Source: Flavobacterium sp.
GTDB lineage: Bacteria; Bacteroidota; Bacteroidia; Flavobacteriales; Flavobacteriaceae
Assembly: GCA_016714905.1 (NCBI GenBank)
Contig: JADKBW010000001.1
Location: 1-64,000, forward strand
DNA length: 64,000 nt
Direction: 5' to 3'
Shown: positions 8,024 to 19,675 of the stretch, piece by piece
Position numbering within the stretch: position 1 is the stretch's first letter
How the letters are laid out: the number at the start of each line of letters is the position of its first letter
The notes under the pieces: model-generated
The model's database searches: none
The model's input: only the letters and a program-made list of their open reading frames with translations
Told to the model about the DNA's origin: nothing
Position numbers and translations under genes: made by a program

Positions 8024-9820
8024 TTAGTGGTGAAGTTGTTCTTCTCCGTCTTTCATTGGTACGTTTTGCGGTACAAAATCATCCTCATGTCCAGGTTTGC
8101 TGTAATCATAGGGCCATCTGTATACGTGAGGAATTTCTCCATGCCAGTTACCGTGAATGTGCTCAATTGGCGCAGTCCATTCTAATGTATTTGATTTCCA
8201 TGGATTTTGAATCGTTTTCTTCCCGTAGAAAATACTATAGAAGAAGTTCCATAAGAATACCAATTGGAAGGCTCCTCCCACAATAGCAAAGATGGTGATG
8301 ATCACGTTTACATTTGCCAAATCGTCAAACAATGGGAAATTCGTATTTGTATAATAACGTCTTGGTAAACCAGCTAGACCTATAAAGTGCATTGGGAAGA
8401 AAACTCCATAAGCACATACCGCTGTCACCCAGAAGTGAATGTATCCAAGGTTTTTGTTCATCATTCTTTTCCACATTTTTGGATACCAGTGGTATATTCC
8501 TGCGAACATTCCATAAAGTGCAGAGATTCCCATTACCAAGTGGAAATGCGCAACAACGAAATAGGTATCGTGGACATTGATATCTAGCGTGCTATCTCCA
8601 AGAATGATTCCTGTTAAACCACCAGTAATGAAGGTCGAAACCAATCCGATTGAAAACAACATTGCTGGATTTAACTGTAGGTTACCTTTCCAAAGTGTTG
8701 TGATATAGTTAAACGCTTTTACTGCCGAAGGAATTGCAATTAATAAGGTCGTAAATGTAAATACCGAACCTAAGAATGGATTCATTCCGGACATAAACAT
8801 GTGGTGACCCCAAACGATGGTTGAAAGAAAAGCAATAGCTATAATAGACATGATCATCGCTCTGTAACCAAAGATTGGTTTACGTGAATTGGTTGCAATT
8901 ACTTCTGAGGTAATACCTAAGGCAGGTAATAAGATAATATAAACTTCTGGATGTCCAAGGAACCAAAATAAGTGTTCAAATAATACTGGCGAACCACCTT
9001 GGTAATGCAATACTTCACCCGCGATATAAATATCAGAGAGGAAGAAAGACGTTCCAAAACTTCTATCCATGATTAGCAACAATGCAGCAGACAAAAGTAC
9101 TGGGAACGAAATCACACCAATCACAGCAGTAATAAAGAACGCCCAAATTGTTAAAGGTAATCTGGTAAATGACATACCTTTAGTTCTTAAGTTAATTACC
9201 GTAACAATGTAATTCAATGAACCCATTAATGACGAAGCAATAAAGACCGCCATCGAAACCAACCATAATGTCATACCAGCCCCAGAACCCGCAATAGCTT
9301 GCGGCAATGCACTAAGTGGCGGGTAAATTGTCCATCCCGCAGAAGCAGGACCTGACTCAACAAATAGTGAAGCTACCATTAAAACGCTAGACAAGAAAAA
9401 CAACCAATAAGAAACCATGTTAAGGAATCCCGATGCCATATCTCGCGCTCCAATTTGCAGCGGAATTAACAAGTTACTGAATGTACCGCTCAAAGCCGCA
9501 GTTAATACAAAGAACACCATAATGGTACCATGTATCGTAACTAATGCTAAATATCTATCATTTAATAATACACCGTTCGGCGCATAGGAATCTCCTAGAA
9601 AAAAATTAAGAACCTTGAATGATTCTTCTGGCCAAGCCAACTGCAATCTAAATAAAATTGAAATTGCAACGCCAATAACACCCATTATAATACCTGTAAT
9701 TAGGTATTGTCTTGCAATCATTTTATGATCAATACTAAATATGTATTTAGTTATGAAGGTGTCTTTATGGTGATGTTCATGTTCATGATCGTGTCCGTGA
9801 TCTAGAGCTTCTGCTGACAT
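8024..9820 (-). CDS. coxA: Cytochrome c oxidase subunit I
   Basis: CoxA is the catalytic haem-copper subunit in the inner membrane that reduces O2 to water and pumps protons. The 598-residue protein has about twelve membrane segments. Conserved motifs include GHPEVY with the His-Tyr pair, the CuB ligands in WGHHMF, and the haem ligands in HDTYFVVAHFHLVMG. The N-terminus is unusually His-rich (HGHDHEHEHHHKD) before the first membrane helix, and the C-terminus ends in two histidines. It is the last gene of the actABCDEF-coxBA operon, 28 bases after coxB. The gene is intact, unlike several neighbours. Confidence 0.97.
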   Translation of the reverse strand: MSAEALDHGHDHEHEHHHKDTFITKYIFSIDHKMIARQYLITGIIMGVIGVAISILFRLQLAWPEESFKVLNFFLGDSYAPNGVLLNDRYLALVTIHGTIMVFFVLTAALSGTFSNLLIPLQIGARDMASGFLNMVSYWLFFLSSVLMVASLFVESGPASAGWTIYPPLSALPQAIAGSGAGMTLWLVSMAVFIASSLMGSLNYIVTVINLRTKGMSFTRLPLTIWAFFITAVIGVISFPVLLSAALLLIMDRSFGTSFFLSDIYIAGEVLHYQGGSPVLFEHLFWFLGHPEVYIILLPALGITSEVIATNSRKPIFGYRAMIMSIIAIAFLSTIVWGHHMFMSGMNPFLGSVFTFTTLLIAIPSAVKAFNYITTLWKGNLQLNPAMLFSIGLVSTFITGGLTGIILGDSTLDINVHDTYFVVAHFHLVMGISALYGMFAGIYHWYPKMWKRMMNKNLGYIHFWVTAVCAYGVFFPMHFIGLAGLPRRYYTNTNFPLFDDLANVNVIITIFAIVGGAFQLVFLWNFFYSIFYGKKTIQNPWKSNTLEWTAPIEHIHGNWHGEIPHVYRWPYDYSKPGHEDDFVPQNVPMKDGEEQLHH

Positions 9821-9847
9821 AATATGTGTGCTTTATTAAATTTTTAT

Positions 9848-11009
9848 TTATTTTTTCTCTACTTGAGCCATCATTTTATCAGTGGCCACTGCAACTGTAG
9901 TATCTTTATCTTTTGGATTTGCCTCTCCAGCTGCGGACGCCGCTGCTGCTTTGAGTTCTTCTTTAAAAGTTGGCTTTTCGCTTAACCACTTTTTGTACTC
10001 TTCTGGGGTATCCACTACAATTTTCATTTGCATGTTATAGTGTGATGCTCCACAAATTTTATTACATAAAGCAAGAAGTCAAAAGTATAAGGATCAAGGG
10101 CTGGCTGACCAGCTGCCACCAATTCAGTACTTTTTTTCGTTCTTAAATTATTGATTCTATTCACCTTTTCAATCATGAAAGGCAAATTGCGATATTCGTC
10201 TGAAGTGTAAATCGGTGTGAAAGCAAACTCAGTCACCATGCCAGGCACACAATTCATCTGTGCTCTAAAGTGTGGCATATAAGCAGAATGTAGCACATCC
10301 TGAGAACGAATTTTAAAATGAATTTTCTTTCCTTTTGGAAGATGTAATTCTGACACAACCTTATCATCTTGCGCATTTGGATCAGATGGATCTACACCTA
10401 AGGAATTCACACCTTCAATATAACGCACATTGGCCTTACCTAATACGTTGTCCTCACCTGAATATCTCGCAGTCCATTTAAATTGTTGGGCATATAACTC
10501 AATTTCTATTACTTCTTCATCTTCGTCGATAAACATGATATCGGACCATGCATACAATCCATAAAGAATCAAACCTGCTAAGACAATGGCTGGAATAATG
10601 CTCCAGATAACTTCTAACTTATTGTTATCAGCAAAATAAAATGCTTTTTTGATCTTTCTTTACCTCTATATTTAAAAGCAAAATAATGTAATAACGCCTG
10701 TGTAATTGCTTGAACGAAGAAAAATTAAACCCAAGAAATATTCATCAAGCTATCAACTTCACCTCCGTGAGCTGATGCTGGCGTATGCAAAGGCAAATCA
10801 CCCCATTTAATTAAACCGTATATAGTGAAAATATAAATAAAGGCTAAGAATCCAAACATCAAATATCCTTGGACATTATTGTCATTATCATCTGCAATAC
10901 CGGAACTGTTTTTTGAGGAGCCGACCTGCGATAAATCAAATATCTTCGTCAATTGCCATAATGCAACCGATAATAAAACTAAAACTATAATTACCAACAA
11001 ACTTGTCAT
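9848..11009 (-). CDS. coxB: Cytochrome c oxidase subunit II (frame-broken)
   Basis: CoxB carries the CuA centre that takes electrons from cytochrome c. The sequence reads as one protein in three frames. The N-terminal part has two membrane helices (residues 1-20 and about 50-70), followed by ADNNKLEVIWSIIPAIVL, YAQQFKWTARY and the CuA motif LCNKICGASHYNM. Breaks occur at runs of T near 10729-10739 (an in-frame stop repaired by moving one T), at an A-run near 10650 and at a T-run near 10068. Restoring the missing bases gives 1164 bases, 387 residues, the expected size. The cupredoxin segment SQDVLHSAYMPHFRAQMNCVPG is intact. Sequencing error is the most likely cause, because the oxidase could not work without CuA. 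It lies between actF and coxA. Confidence 0.93.
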
Positions 11010-11027
11010 CTGTTTTTACTTTAAATA

Positions 11028-12492
11028 TTAATAATGAAAATGTTTACTTTCTTCGATGTAAGGATTTCTCTTAGGCAATAAAGGTGCTTTGGTTAAAGCA
11101 GTGAATACAACAAAAATAAATAATCCTAAGAAGAAAGAGATAGATCCTAATTCAGAAGCGCCAATAAACCAATGGTCTCCAACTGATGATGGCATTATCA
11201 TGTTAAAGAAATCAATGTAATGACCAACTAAAATTACAATACCCGCCATTACTAATACCCATGTAATTCTCTTGAAATCGGTATTGATTAAAATTAAAAT
11301 TGGGAAAACAAAATTCATCACAACAGCTCCAAAAAATGGAAGATTATAGTCTTCTATTCTTTGCACGAAGTAAGTCACCTCTTCTGGAATATTGGCATAC
11401 CAAATCAACATAAATTGAGAGAACCATAAGTAAGTCCAGAATACACTAATACCGAACATAAATTTTGCTAAATCGTGAATATGACTTGTATTTACATGTT
11501 CTAAATAACCAACCGATTTCAAATATAAAGTTATCATACAAATCGTGGTAATTCCGCTTACGAAGAAACTTGCAAATACGTACCATCCAAATAAAGTACT
11601 AAACCAATGCGGGTCAACAGACATAATCCAATCCCATGACATAATAGATTCAGTTACAATAAAGAAAACTAAAAACATTGCTGAAATATTGAAATTCTTT
11701 TTGTAGAAGCTGTTATCGTTCGACTCATCTTGAGCCAAGCAATTTTTTCTTGAGAAATAGCGGTATAAATTCCACCCCAACAAAAAGATGGCAGCTCTTA
11801 CAATCCAAAAAGGAAAGTTCAAATAACCAGCCTTGTTTTGTATCAATTTGTCGTGAGCCACAACTTCTGGGTCCAGCCAAGGAAATAAATGGTTAAAATG
11901 AAATCCTGATAACAATAAGAAAATAAAGAAAATTACTGATCCGACTGGCAAATAAGCGGTAATTCCTTGCATCACTCTAAACAATACTGGAGACCAGCCC
12001 GCTTGTGCAACTTGTTGAATTGCATAAAAGCTAAAGAACTCCACTGAAATCAGCATGAAGAAGATACAAGCAACATACAAAGCAGACCAAGGTTTGTTTT
12101 GCAATTGGTGCAACACATGTTCTAAATGTGCTTGATGTTCTTGTGAGCGTCTTCTTCGCTAACTTCTTTGTGGTTTTACTTCTTTATGAGCTCCAGCTGC
12201 GCTGCAACTGTTTCAACTATTGAGAAGTGTCTGTCGCAGTGGTATCTTTCTCAACTTCAGCAACAGCTGGTTCTTGTTCAACTTACTTAGTGGCTTCGCT
12301 TTCGCAATTTCTTCCTTCTGCTGCTGCATGACCTGCTGCTGCATGATGTCCACCATGCTCATTGGCAGCAAGAATTTTTTCAACTTCTTCAATATTTTTA
12401 GGTGCAGTTAAAAAACCATATCCAATTCCGAGAACTCCTAGAATAATTAGGATGAAAGAGAATGTTTTTAATTTACTTGAAAATGTATACAT
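11028..12492 (-). CDS. actF: Alternative complex III membrane subunit ActF (frame-broken)
   Basis: ActF is an integral membrane subunit of the quinol:cytochrome c oxidoreductase (alternative complex III) and is related to ActC/NrfD. The C-terminal 362 residues (from MLHQLQNKPWSALYVACIFF) carry about ten membrane helices. The N-terminal 65 residues start MYTFSSKLKTFSFILIILGV with one helix and then an Ala/His-rich linker (NEHGGHHAAAGHAAA). Between about 12117 and 12300 the frame is lost in a low-complexity stretch rich in Ala, Glu, Lys and Thr. The net change corresponds to one extra base. In related flavobacteria the two parts are one protein, so I annotate one gene of about 487 residues. It follows actE and precedes coxB. 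Confidence 0.9.
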
Positions 12493-12519
12493 ATCTATTA
12501 AGATCAGTTTATTTTACAA

Positions 12520-13066
12520 TTATAATTCGCTTTTAAGTTTCATCACGTAGGCGGTTACCAACCAACGCTCTTCTTTGCTCATTTGATTAGCATAAGAACC
12601 CATAGCATTAAGTCCAAATTGTTGTACGTGAAAAACACTTCCTTCAGTAATTGGTCTGTCTTTGTAATTCGGCACTCCCAAATATTTTCCTTGCGTCACT
12701 AATTTTCCCTTTCCATCACCAGCATTTCCATGACAAATAGCACAATAAATCTTATACAATTCTTTTGCTTTTTCCATGTTTAGCTGCAATAGAATCAAAT
12801 GGCGATTTTAAATTCGCTTTTGAAGCGTCATAACCCGCAGTTGAATTTGGGTAATCATACACTTCAAAACCTCTATTGATTGACCCTTCTGCTGGCAATT
12901 GCCCTTCTCTACCGTTTTTAAAAGCATTTGATTCGGAGTAGGTCTCGTAAGCTACCGATTCATACATGTTTGGCATGTACTGGTAATTTGGATTCAAATT
13001 GTCTTTACAAGATGAAACCACAACCGATACACAAACTAAAAATGCTATTTTATATAGACTTTTCAT
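12520..13066 (-). CDS. actE: Alternative complex III cytochrome c lipoprotein ActE (frame-broken)
   Basis: ActE is a periplasmic lipid-anchored mono-haem cytochrome c of alternative complex III. The N-terminus is a lipoprotein signal (VVVSSC), and the C-terminal half carries the haem motif CAICH followed by GNAGDGKG. The reading frame is interrupted near 12780 by one extra A in the run before ATGGAAAAAGC. Removing it gives 546 bases and 181 residues with the correct order of segments (SPFDSIA, then MEKAKELYKIYCAICH). The 279-base fragment alone would lack an export signal and could not be loaded with haem. It lies between actD and actF. Confidence 0.93.
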
Positions 13067-13075
13067 AGTGATTTA

Positions 13076-13600
13076 TTAATGCTTATCTATTACTTTAACT
13101 TCTACTGCGCCTGTACTTTCAAAAAAGGATACTAGTTCTTTTTCATTATTGTTTACTGACACTTCCATTAAGAAATGATCATCAGTAGTTCTCACATCTG
13201 GATTTTCAGCTTTCTTAAAAGGCCACAATTTACTTCTCATGTATAAAGTGATTACCATCAAATGCGCGGCAAAAAATACTGTTTCTTCAAACATAATTGG
13301 GACAAAAGCTGGCATATTTTGAATATAACTAAAACTTGGTTTTCCACCAATATCTTGTGGCCAATCTTGTATCATAACAAAGTTCATCATCCATGTTCCG
13401 AAAGATAAACCACACAAGCCATAAATAAAAGAACAAATTGCAATTCTTGTTGGTGCAATACCCATAGCTTTATCCAAACCGTGAACTGGAAAAGGAGTAA
13501 AAACTTCTTCAATATGATGATGCGCTGCTCGTGTCTTCTTTACAGCATCCATCAAAGTGTCATCGTCATTATAAATGGCGTAAATAACTTTATTACTCAT
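13076..13600 (-). CDS. actD: Alternative complex III subunit ActD (DUF3341)
   Basis: The 174-residue protein matches the DUF3341 family: a short soluble N-terminus with YAIYNDDDTLMDAVKKTR and HHIEEVFTPFPVHGLD, then two membrane helices (about 55-75 and 100-118). The segment FVPIMFEETVFFAAHL between them is a family hallmark. ActD is a small membrane subunit without cofactors that helps hold the complex together. It sits 4 bases after actC and 9 bases before actE, consistent with one transcript. The gene is intact. Confidence 0.95.
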   Translation of the reverse strand: MSNKVIYAIYNDDDTLMDAVKKTRAAHHHIEEVFTPFPVHGLDKAMGIAPTRIAICSFIYGLCGLSFGTWMMNFVMIQDWPQDIGGKPSFSYIQNMPAFVPIMFEETVFFAAHLMVITLYMRSKLWPFKKAENPDVRTTDDHFLMEVSVNNNEKELVSFFESTGAVEVKVIDKH

Positions 13601-13604
13601 AATG

Positions 13605-14996
13605 TTAATGTTTATTTGCTTCTCTTTCTTTGATATAATTTTCTCCTGTCGCTTTCAAAATCGTTTTCACTTCCGCTTGCGCAATTACAGGGAATGTTCT
13701 AGCATATAATAAAAATAAAACAAAGAAGAAACCAATAGTCCCTATGAAAATTCCAATATCAACAAATGTTGGTGAAAACATTGTCCAAGATGAAGGAAGG
13801 TAATCTCTGTGTAGTGATGTAACGATAATTACAAAACGCTCAAACCACATTCCGATATTTACCACAATCGAAATAATAAACGAGAACATAATACTTGTTC
13901 TTAATTTTTTAAACCACATGAATTGCGGAGAGAATACATTACAAGTCATCATCGACCAGTATGCCCACCAGTAAGGTCCTGTTGCTCTGTTTAAGAAAGC
14001 GTATTGCTCGTATTCAACTCCAGAATACCACGCAATAAACAACTCTGTAATATAAGCAACACCAACAATAGAACCTGTAATCATAATGATGATATTCATT
14101 AATTCGATATGTTGAATTGTAATGTAAGCTTCAAGGTTAGATACTTTTCTCATAATGATAACAAGTGTATTTACCATCGCAAATCCAGAGAAAACCGCTC
14201 CGGCAACGAAATATGGAGGGAAAATCGTTGTATGCCATCCTGGAATAACAGATGTAGCAAAGTCCATCGATACAATAGTATGCACTGAAAGCACAAGCGG
14301 TGTGGCTAAACCTGCAAGCACTAAAGAGACTTCTTCAAAACGTTGCCAATCTTTTGCTCTACCGCTCCATCCAAAACTTAAGATTGAATAAATTCTTTTT
14401 TGAAAAGGATCAACTGCTCTATCACGAATCATTGCAAAGTCAGGCAATAATCCTGTCCACCAAAACACTAACGAAACAGAAAGATATGTCGAGATTGCAA
14501 ACACGTCCCAAAGTAATGGTGAGTTAAAGTTTACCCACAAAGATCCAAACTGATTTGGAATCGGCAATACCCAATAGGCTAACCAAGGACGCCCCATGTG
14601 AATGATTGGAAACAAACCTGCCTGAATTACTGAGAAAATGGTCATTGCTTCTGCAGAACGGTTAATCGCCATTCTCCATCTTTGACGGAATAATAATAGT
14701 ACCGCCGAGATCAATGTTCCTGCGTGACCAATACCTACCCACCAAACGAAGTTAGTGATATCCCAAGCCCAACCTACAGTTTTATTTAATCCCCAAGTTC
14801 CAATACCTGTGGAAACTGTATAAATCATGCAACCTAATCCCCAAAGGAAAGCAGCTAATGAAATTGAAAATACAATCCACCAATGTTTGTTGGCTTTTCC
14901 TTCTACAGGAGCAGCGACATCAACTGTTACGTCGTGATAAGTCTTATCGCCTATAACTAAAGGTTTTCTAATGCTTGAATCGTATATATGAGACAT
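13605..14996 (-). CDS. actC: Alternative complex III quinol-binding subunit ActC
   Basis: ActC belongs to the NrfD/PsrC family of membrane proteins and is thought to hold the quinol site of alternative complex III. The 463-residue protein has about ten membrane helices with the family pattern: FVWWVGIGHAGTLISAVLLL, RSAEAMTIF, HMGRPWLAYWVLP, and RDRAVDPFQKRIYS between helices. It is intact. It starts 28 bases after the actB stop and is the central membrane gene of the operon. Confidence 0.96.
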   Translation of the reverse strand: MSHIYDSSIRKPLVIGDKTYHDVTVDVAAPVEGKANKHWWIVFSISLAAFLWGLGCMIYTVSTGIGTWGLNKTVGWAWDITNFVWWVGIGHAGTLISAVLLLFRQRWRMAINRSAEAMTIFSVIQAGLFPIIHMGRPWLAYWVLPIPNQFGSLWVNFNSPLLWDVFAISTYLSVSLVFWWTGLLPDFAMIRDRAVDPFQKRIYSILSFGWSGRAKDWQRFEEVSLVLAGLATPLVLSVHTIVSMDFATSVIPGWHTTIFPPYFVAGAVFSGFAMVNTLVIIMRKVSNLEAYITIQHIELMNIIIMITGSIVGVAYITELFIAWYSGVEYEQYAFLNRATGPYWWAYWSMMTCNVFSPQFMWFKKLRTSIMFSFIISIVVNIGMWFERFVIIVTSLHRDYLPSSWTMFSPTFVDIGIFIGTIGFFFVLFLLYARTFPVIAQAEVKTILKATGENYIKEREANKH

Positions 14997-15024
14997 AATC
15001 CTTTAAATTGATTTTTAATTTCTA

Positions 15025-18000
15025 TTACGTATTTCTAACTTTCACGTGATAAAACACATTTGGTTTTGTTCCAACATGCTCTAACAAATGGTACATTCTT
15101 TCTTCTTGAGCTAACTCTGCTACTTTACTTTCTTTATCATTAACATCGCCAAAAATCATAGCTCCAGAAGAACATGCATTCGAACATGCTGTTTGGAATT
15201 CTCCATCAGCGATAGCTCTTCCATCGCGTTTCGCACTTAAAATAGTTGCTTGTGTCATTTGAATACACATTGAACATTTTTCCATAACTCCACGTGAACG
15301 AGCATTCACATCTGGATTCAAGACCATACGCCCTAAATCATCATTCATATGAAAATCGAACTCGCTGTTTTTGTTGTATAAGAACCAGTTGAAACGACGT
15401 ACTTTATACGGACAGTTGTTCGCACAATAACGGGTACCAACACATCTATTATAAGCCATATGGTTTTGACCTTGACGGCTGTGAGATGTAGCAGCAACTG
15501 GACATACTGTTTCACAAGGAGCGTGGTTACAGTGTTGACACATTACTGGTTGAAAAGCAACTTGCGGATTATCTGCCGCTTGTTCCATTTCACCAAAACC
15601 ACCTAAAGATCCTTTTATCTCCAATTAAACCATCAAATTCTTCTTTCTTAGCATTATCAGCAGCGAAAGTATCCTCAGAAGAATAATATCTATCAATACG
15701 CAACCAGTGCATATCACGACTTCTTCTTACTTCTGATTTACCAACTACAGGAACATTATTTTCTGCATGACAAGCAATAACGCAAGCTCCACAGCCTGTA
15801 CAAGCATTTAAGTCGATTGATAAATTAAAATGATGTCCAACAGAACGATCGAAAGAAGTCCATAAGTCAACCGAAGTAGCATTAACTTCTTTATGATCTA
15901 GAGAAACTTTTGGAGCTTCATTCCACTCCTCTGCCTCTTTAGTATTGAATATTTCTAAAGTTGTTTCTTTAATAATATCTCCTCTACCCATTAACGTCTT
16001 TTGTCCCTGAACACAAGCAAATTCATGCTCCCGCCAGCTTTCTTGAATTTTGCAGATTGAACATTATTAAAACCTTTGTATAATGAATAGGCATTAATAC
16101 CTACTTGCATTTCTTCTTTTAAAGCTGCTTTCTTTCCATATCCGAAAGCTAAACCTAGTGTTCCTATCGCTTGTCCTGGTTGAATAATAACTGGTACATT
16201 TTCAAGCGTTGCACCACCGACAGAAATTGTAGCATAACTTCCGTTCAAACCACCATCTGCTACATTATGATTCTCAAGACCTAATTTTTCTGCGTCCATT
16301 CTAGACACAGTAACATAATTATCCCAAGAAACTCGAGTGATTGGATCTGGAAACTCTTGCAACCAAGGATTGCTTGCTTGTTGTCCATCTCCTAAACCAG
16401 TCTTTGTATATAAAACCAATTCAAAACCATTGGCGCTTTTAGACTTTGCTAAAGTATTTGCTGCGGTGGCATAATCAGCAGAACCTGCTGAAGCTGGAGC
16501 AGAAACCCCAACATAAATACCGTCATGCAATACTTGATTCCATGAACCTCCCCTATATTTGAAACAGCATTTGCTCTTAAATAATCATAATAAGATCCTG
16601 TATTTCCGTTCAAAGACATTAATACATCTTGAAACTGTTTGGTATCAAACAAAGGACGAATTGTAGGTTGCGTGATTCCGTAGGATCCTTTTACAATAGA
16701 AACGTCATTCCAAGATTCTAAGTAATGGGGAGCTGCGGCAGCAATTGAAGTCAAAGAAGCTGTCTCATCTTCTTTCAAAGAAAAAGACACCGACAAATTA
16801 ACTTTCTTTAATGCGCTCGCAAACTCACTACTGTTTGGCAAAGTGTATACAGGATTAACTCCACTCATAATTAGAGTATCAACATTTCCTGCTTTCATAT
16901 CAGTAATTAACTGAGACACTTTTGCATTCGATCCTTTTCTAATTTGTCTTGTTGCAGCGGTCGAAAATGCTTCGCTTGTTAAAGCCTGATTAATAGCTAA
17001 AACTAATAATTGAGCGTTTTTATCTTCAATTCCACAAACTAATACACCTTTGCTTCCGGCAGCTTTTAATTGCTGAGCCGCTTTCATTACAGCATCTTCA
17101 TTTTCAACTTTACCGGTCGCAACTGAAGCATTAGTAACTACATTATATATTTTCACAAGTGCTTGCTTTTGATTCGCAACACTCATTGGAATACGTTTAT
17201 CAGCAGCCGCGCCAGACAAAGTCATATTGGCCTCCAATTGGAAATGGCGAGACATTTTGCCGTTTTTAGGAATTCTTCCTTTAGCATATCCTGCATCATA
17301 ACTTCCACCTTGCCAATCACCTAAGAAAATCAGCACCAACAGAAACAATTAAAGAAGCTTTTGAAAAATCATAATCCACTAATGCTCTTTCTCCATAAAC
17401 CATCTCAAAAGCATCTAATGTCTCAGATGAAGAAACCGCATCGTATATAACATGCTTCCCATTTGGATTCTTAGCAAGAAATTCTCCAATTAATTTTTCA
17501 GTTGATGGGCTTGCCAATGTACTTGTCAATAAAACTACTTGCTTACCACTAGTCCTAGCGGCAGCAATGCTAGATTTTAATTTTGAATCGACGTCAGCCC
17601 AAGTTGCTGTTTTACCAGCAATTTTAGGTTGTTTCAAACGCATACTATCATACAATGACAAAACCGAGGCATGAACTCTTGCATTTGCAGCAAATTTTGC
17701 TCCTGGCATAGTATTATTATCAATTTTAATTGGTCGACCTTCTCTTGTTTTCACTAAAAAATTAGCAAAATCAAAACCATCAAAAACAGATGTCGCATAA
17801 TAATCTGCTACTCCTGGTATGATTTGCTCTGGTTGGAGCACATAAGGAATCGATTTGTGAACTGGACCTTCGCAAGCCGCTAATGTTGCTGCAGCAGTGC
17901 TAAACCCAACGTACTTTAGGAAATCACGTCTTGATGTTGAAGAATTCGTAAGTGATTCTGCATCACTCAAAAACTCATTCGTTGGAATCTCTTCAACAAA

Positions 18001-18084
18001 TTCGTTATTTCTAAGTGCCTCAACAATAGAACTATTTTCGTTTAGTTCCTCAACACTTTTCCAGTATTTTTTGTTTGATGACAT
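15025..18084 (-). CDS. actB: Alternative complex III Fe-S / molybdopterin-like subunit ActB (frame-broken)
   Basis: ActB is a large periplasmic subunit that fuses a molybdopterin-oxidoreductase-like half to a ferredoxin-like half and passes electrons through Fe-S clusters. The N-terminus has a twin-arginine-type signal (SRRDFLKYVGFS near residue 52). The C-terminal third has four cysteine sets: CTGCGACVIAC, CQHCNHAPCETVC, CVGTRYCANNCPYK and CSMC...CSNAC. Four single-base changes break the frame: an extra T near 17330, a missing A near 16557, a missing T near 16018 and an extra A near 15616. They cancel, giving 3060 bases and 1019 residues, the expected length. All are in homopolymers, so sequencing error is the likely cause. 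Confidence 0.93.
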
Positions 18085-18119
18085 ATTATATATAAATAGT
18101 TAGCTTCTTAATAAATAGA

Positions 18120-19459
18120 TTAATAGTGGCATTTACCGCATTCTAGACCTCCCATTTGAGCGGCAGTCAATTTGTCGACGCCATACTTTTTAGAAAGTTC
18201 TTCGTGAATTTTTGTGTAGTAATCGTTACCCTCCATTTTAACGTCTGTTTTTCTGTGGCAATCAATACACCAGCCCATCGTAAATGGAGCGAATTGCTTT
18301 TGAATCTCATAGGTTTGAACTGGACCGTGACATGTTTGGCATTCAATTCCAGCAACAGTGACGTGTTGTGAGTGATTGAAATAAACAAAATCCGGCAAAT
18401 TATGAATACGAACCCATTTTACAGGCTGTGTCTTGCCAGTATACTTTTGAGTAGTTTGATCCCATCCTACTGCTTTGTATAATTTTTGAATTTCACCATC
18501 ATAGAAAGCCTTAGAATGATCAGCAGTAGCATCAGTGTCTGAAACTTCAGAAATTTTTTGTGACAGTTCATACAAACATTCAAGGAAGGAATTCCTGCGT
18601 TTTTACTTGTTCTTGCAGCAGAGTGGCAATATTTACAATTGATACCATTGCTTCCCGCGTGAATTCTGTGTGAGTAATGTATAGGTTGAATAGGTTCATA
18701 GTCCTGATCAATACCAACCTGCATTAAGAAACCGTATACAAAATAACCACTTGCTAGAATTAAGAATACTGAAGTAACCAATACCAAGAATTGATTTCTC
18801 GCAAAAGCCTTCCAAATCGGAATGGTTGCTTCTTCTTTTTTAAGTTCAATACCATTAGATTTTGCTACTTTGGTGAGTACGCTGTTTACCAAAAACAACA
18901 TCACGACAAGCATCAGCATTACTAACGCTAAAGCACCTAAAATGACTTCATTCGAAATCCCACCTGTACTTGCTTGAGTTCCTGGAGGACCTGCAGTAGC
19001 GGTAGCAGCAGCCGGCTCTGCTTTCGGCTCGGAAGTATAGGCGATAATATTATCAATATCTCCTTCTGAAAGTTGAGGGAAAGCCGTCATGACAGCCCCA
19101 TTGTATTCAGTACTGATTTTTACAGCCTGAGCATCGCCAGCCTTAATTAAGGCCGTGCTATTATGAATCCATTTATAAAGCCAAGCTTTATCGTATTTTT
19201 GGGCAACACCTCTTAAGGCTGGACCAGTCATCTTCGCATCCAATTTGTGACAGGCTGCACAATTGGTATTGAACAACTCTTTTCCTTTTACAGGATCCGC
19301 ACCACTATTTGCAGCAGCTGGGGCAGCAGCCACATCAGCAACTGGAGCAGCAGCCGGAACGGCATTTTGAGCGATAGAACTTAAGGAGAATGTTAGCAAG
19401 AATGCTGCGCTGAAAATAAAAATTCTTGAAATCGAATTATGGTTACCCACTTTTTTCAT
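18120..19459 (-). CDS. actA: Alternative complex III multihaem cytochrome ActA (frame-broken)
   Basis: ActA is the multihaem c-type cytochrome of alternative complex III. A signal peptide precedes a mono-haem domain with CAACH near residue 69. A membrane helix (ALALVMLMLVVMLFLVNSVL) follows, then a second membrane segment and five more haem motifs: CKYCH, CMNCH, CQTCH, CIDCH and CGKCH. One A is missing from the A-run after CMNCHKK near 18560. Restoring it gives 1341 bases and 446 residues and joins ...CHKK to ISEVSDTDA. It is the first gene of the operon, with a good promoter about 85 bases upstream. Confidence 0.95.
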
Positions 19460-19543
19460 ATTTTGTAATGATTATCGACTAAAAATGGTGGCGAATTTTA
19501 CTGAAAATGCAGTATTTACGGACACCTTGTTTTAAAACTTGGA

Positions 19544-19573
19544 CAAAAATACGATTTATGAACTATTCTCAAA
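19544..19573 (-). promoter_or_regulatory. Promoter of the act-cox operon
   Basis: On the minus strand TTTG (19573-19570) is followed after 18 bases by TATTTTTG (19551-19544), matching the Bacteroidota consensus. Transcription would start near 19537, leaving a leader of about 80 bases before actA. Confidence 0.6.
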
Positions 19574-19628
19574 ACCTTAAAATACTCTTAAATATCAATT
19601 TATATTAATTCTAAATAATGTTAAGTCT

Positions 19629-19657
19629 TTTGCATAAAAATAGAAATAGTACATTTG
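19629..19657 (+). promoter_or_regulatory. Promoter of the SPOR-domain gene
   Basis: TTTG (19629-19632), a 17-base spacer and TACATTTG (19650-19657) match the Bacteroidota promoter consensus. The box ends 18 bases before the chosen ATG at 19676. This places the upstream TTG (19655) inside the promoter and rules it out as a start. Confidence 0.65.
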
Positions 19658-19675
19658 TATAAAAATCACGGTATT

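Noticed and set aside
9848..10033. Separate 61-codon protein after coxB
   Set aside because: It is the C-terminus of CoxB. One missing T near 10068 separates it, and it begins with the last residues of the CuA segment.
15025..18084. Programmed frameshifting or split subunits in actB
   Set aside because: Four changes at ordinary A or T runs that cancel are better explained by sequence error. There is no slippery heptamer with a structure, and other genes show the same fault.
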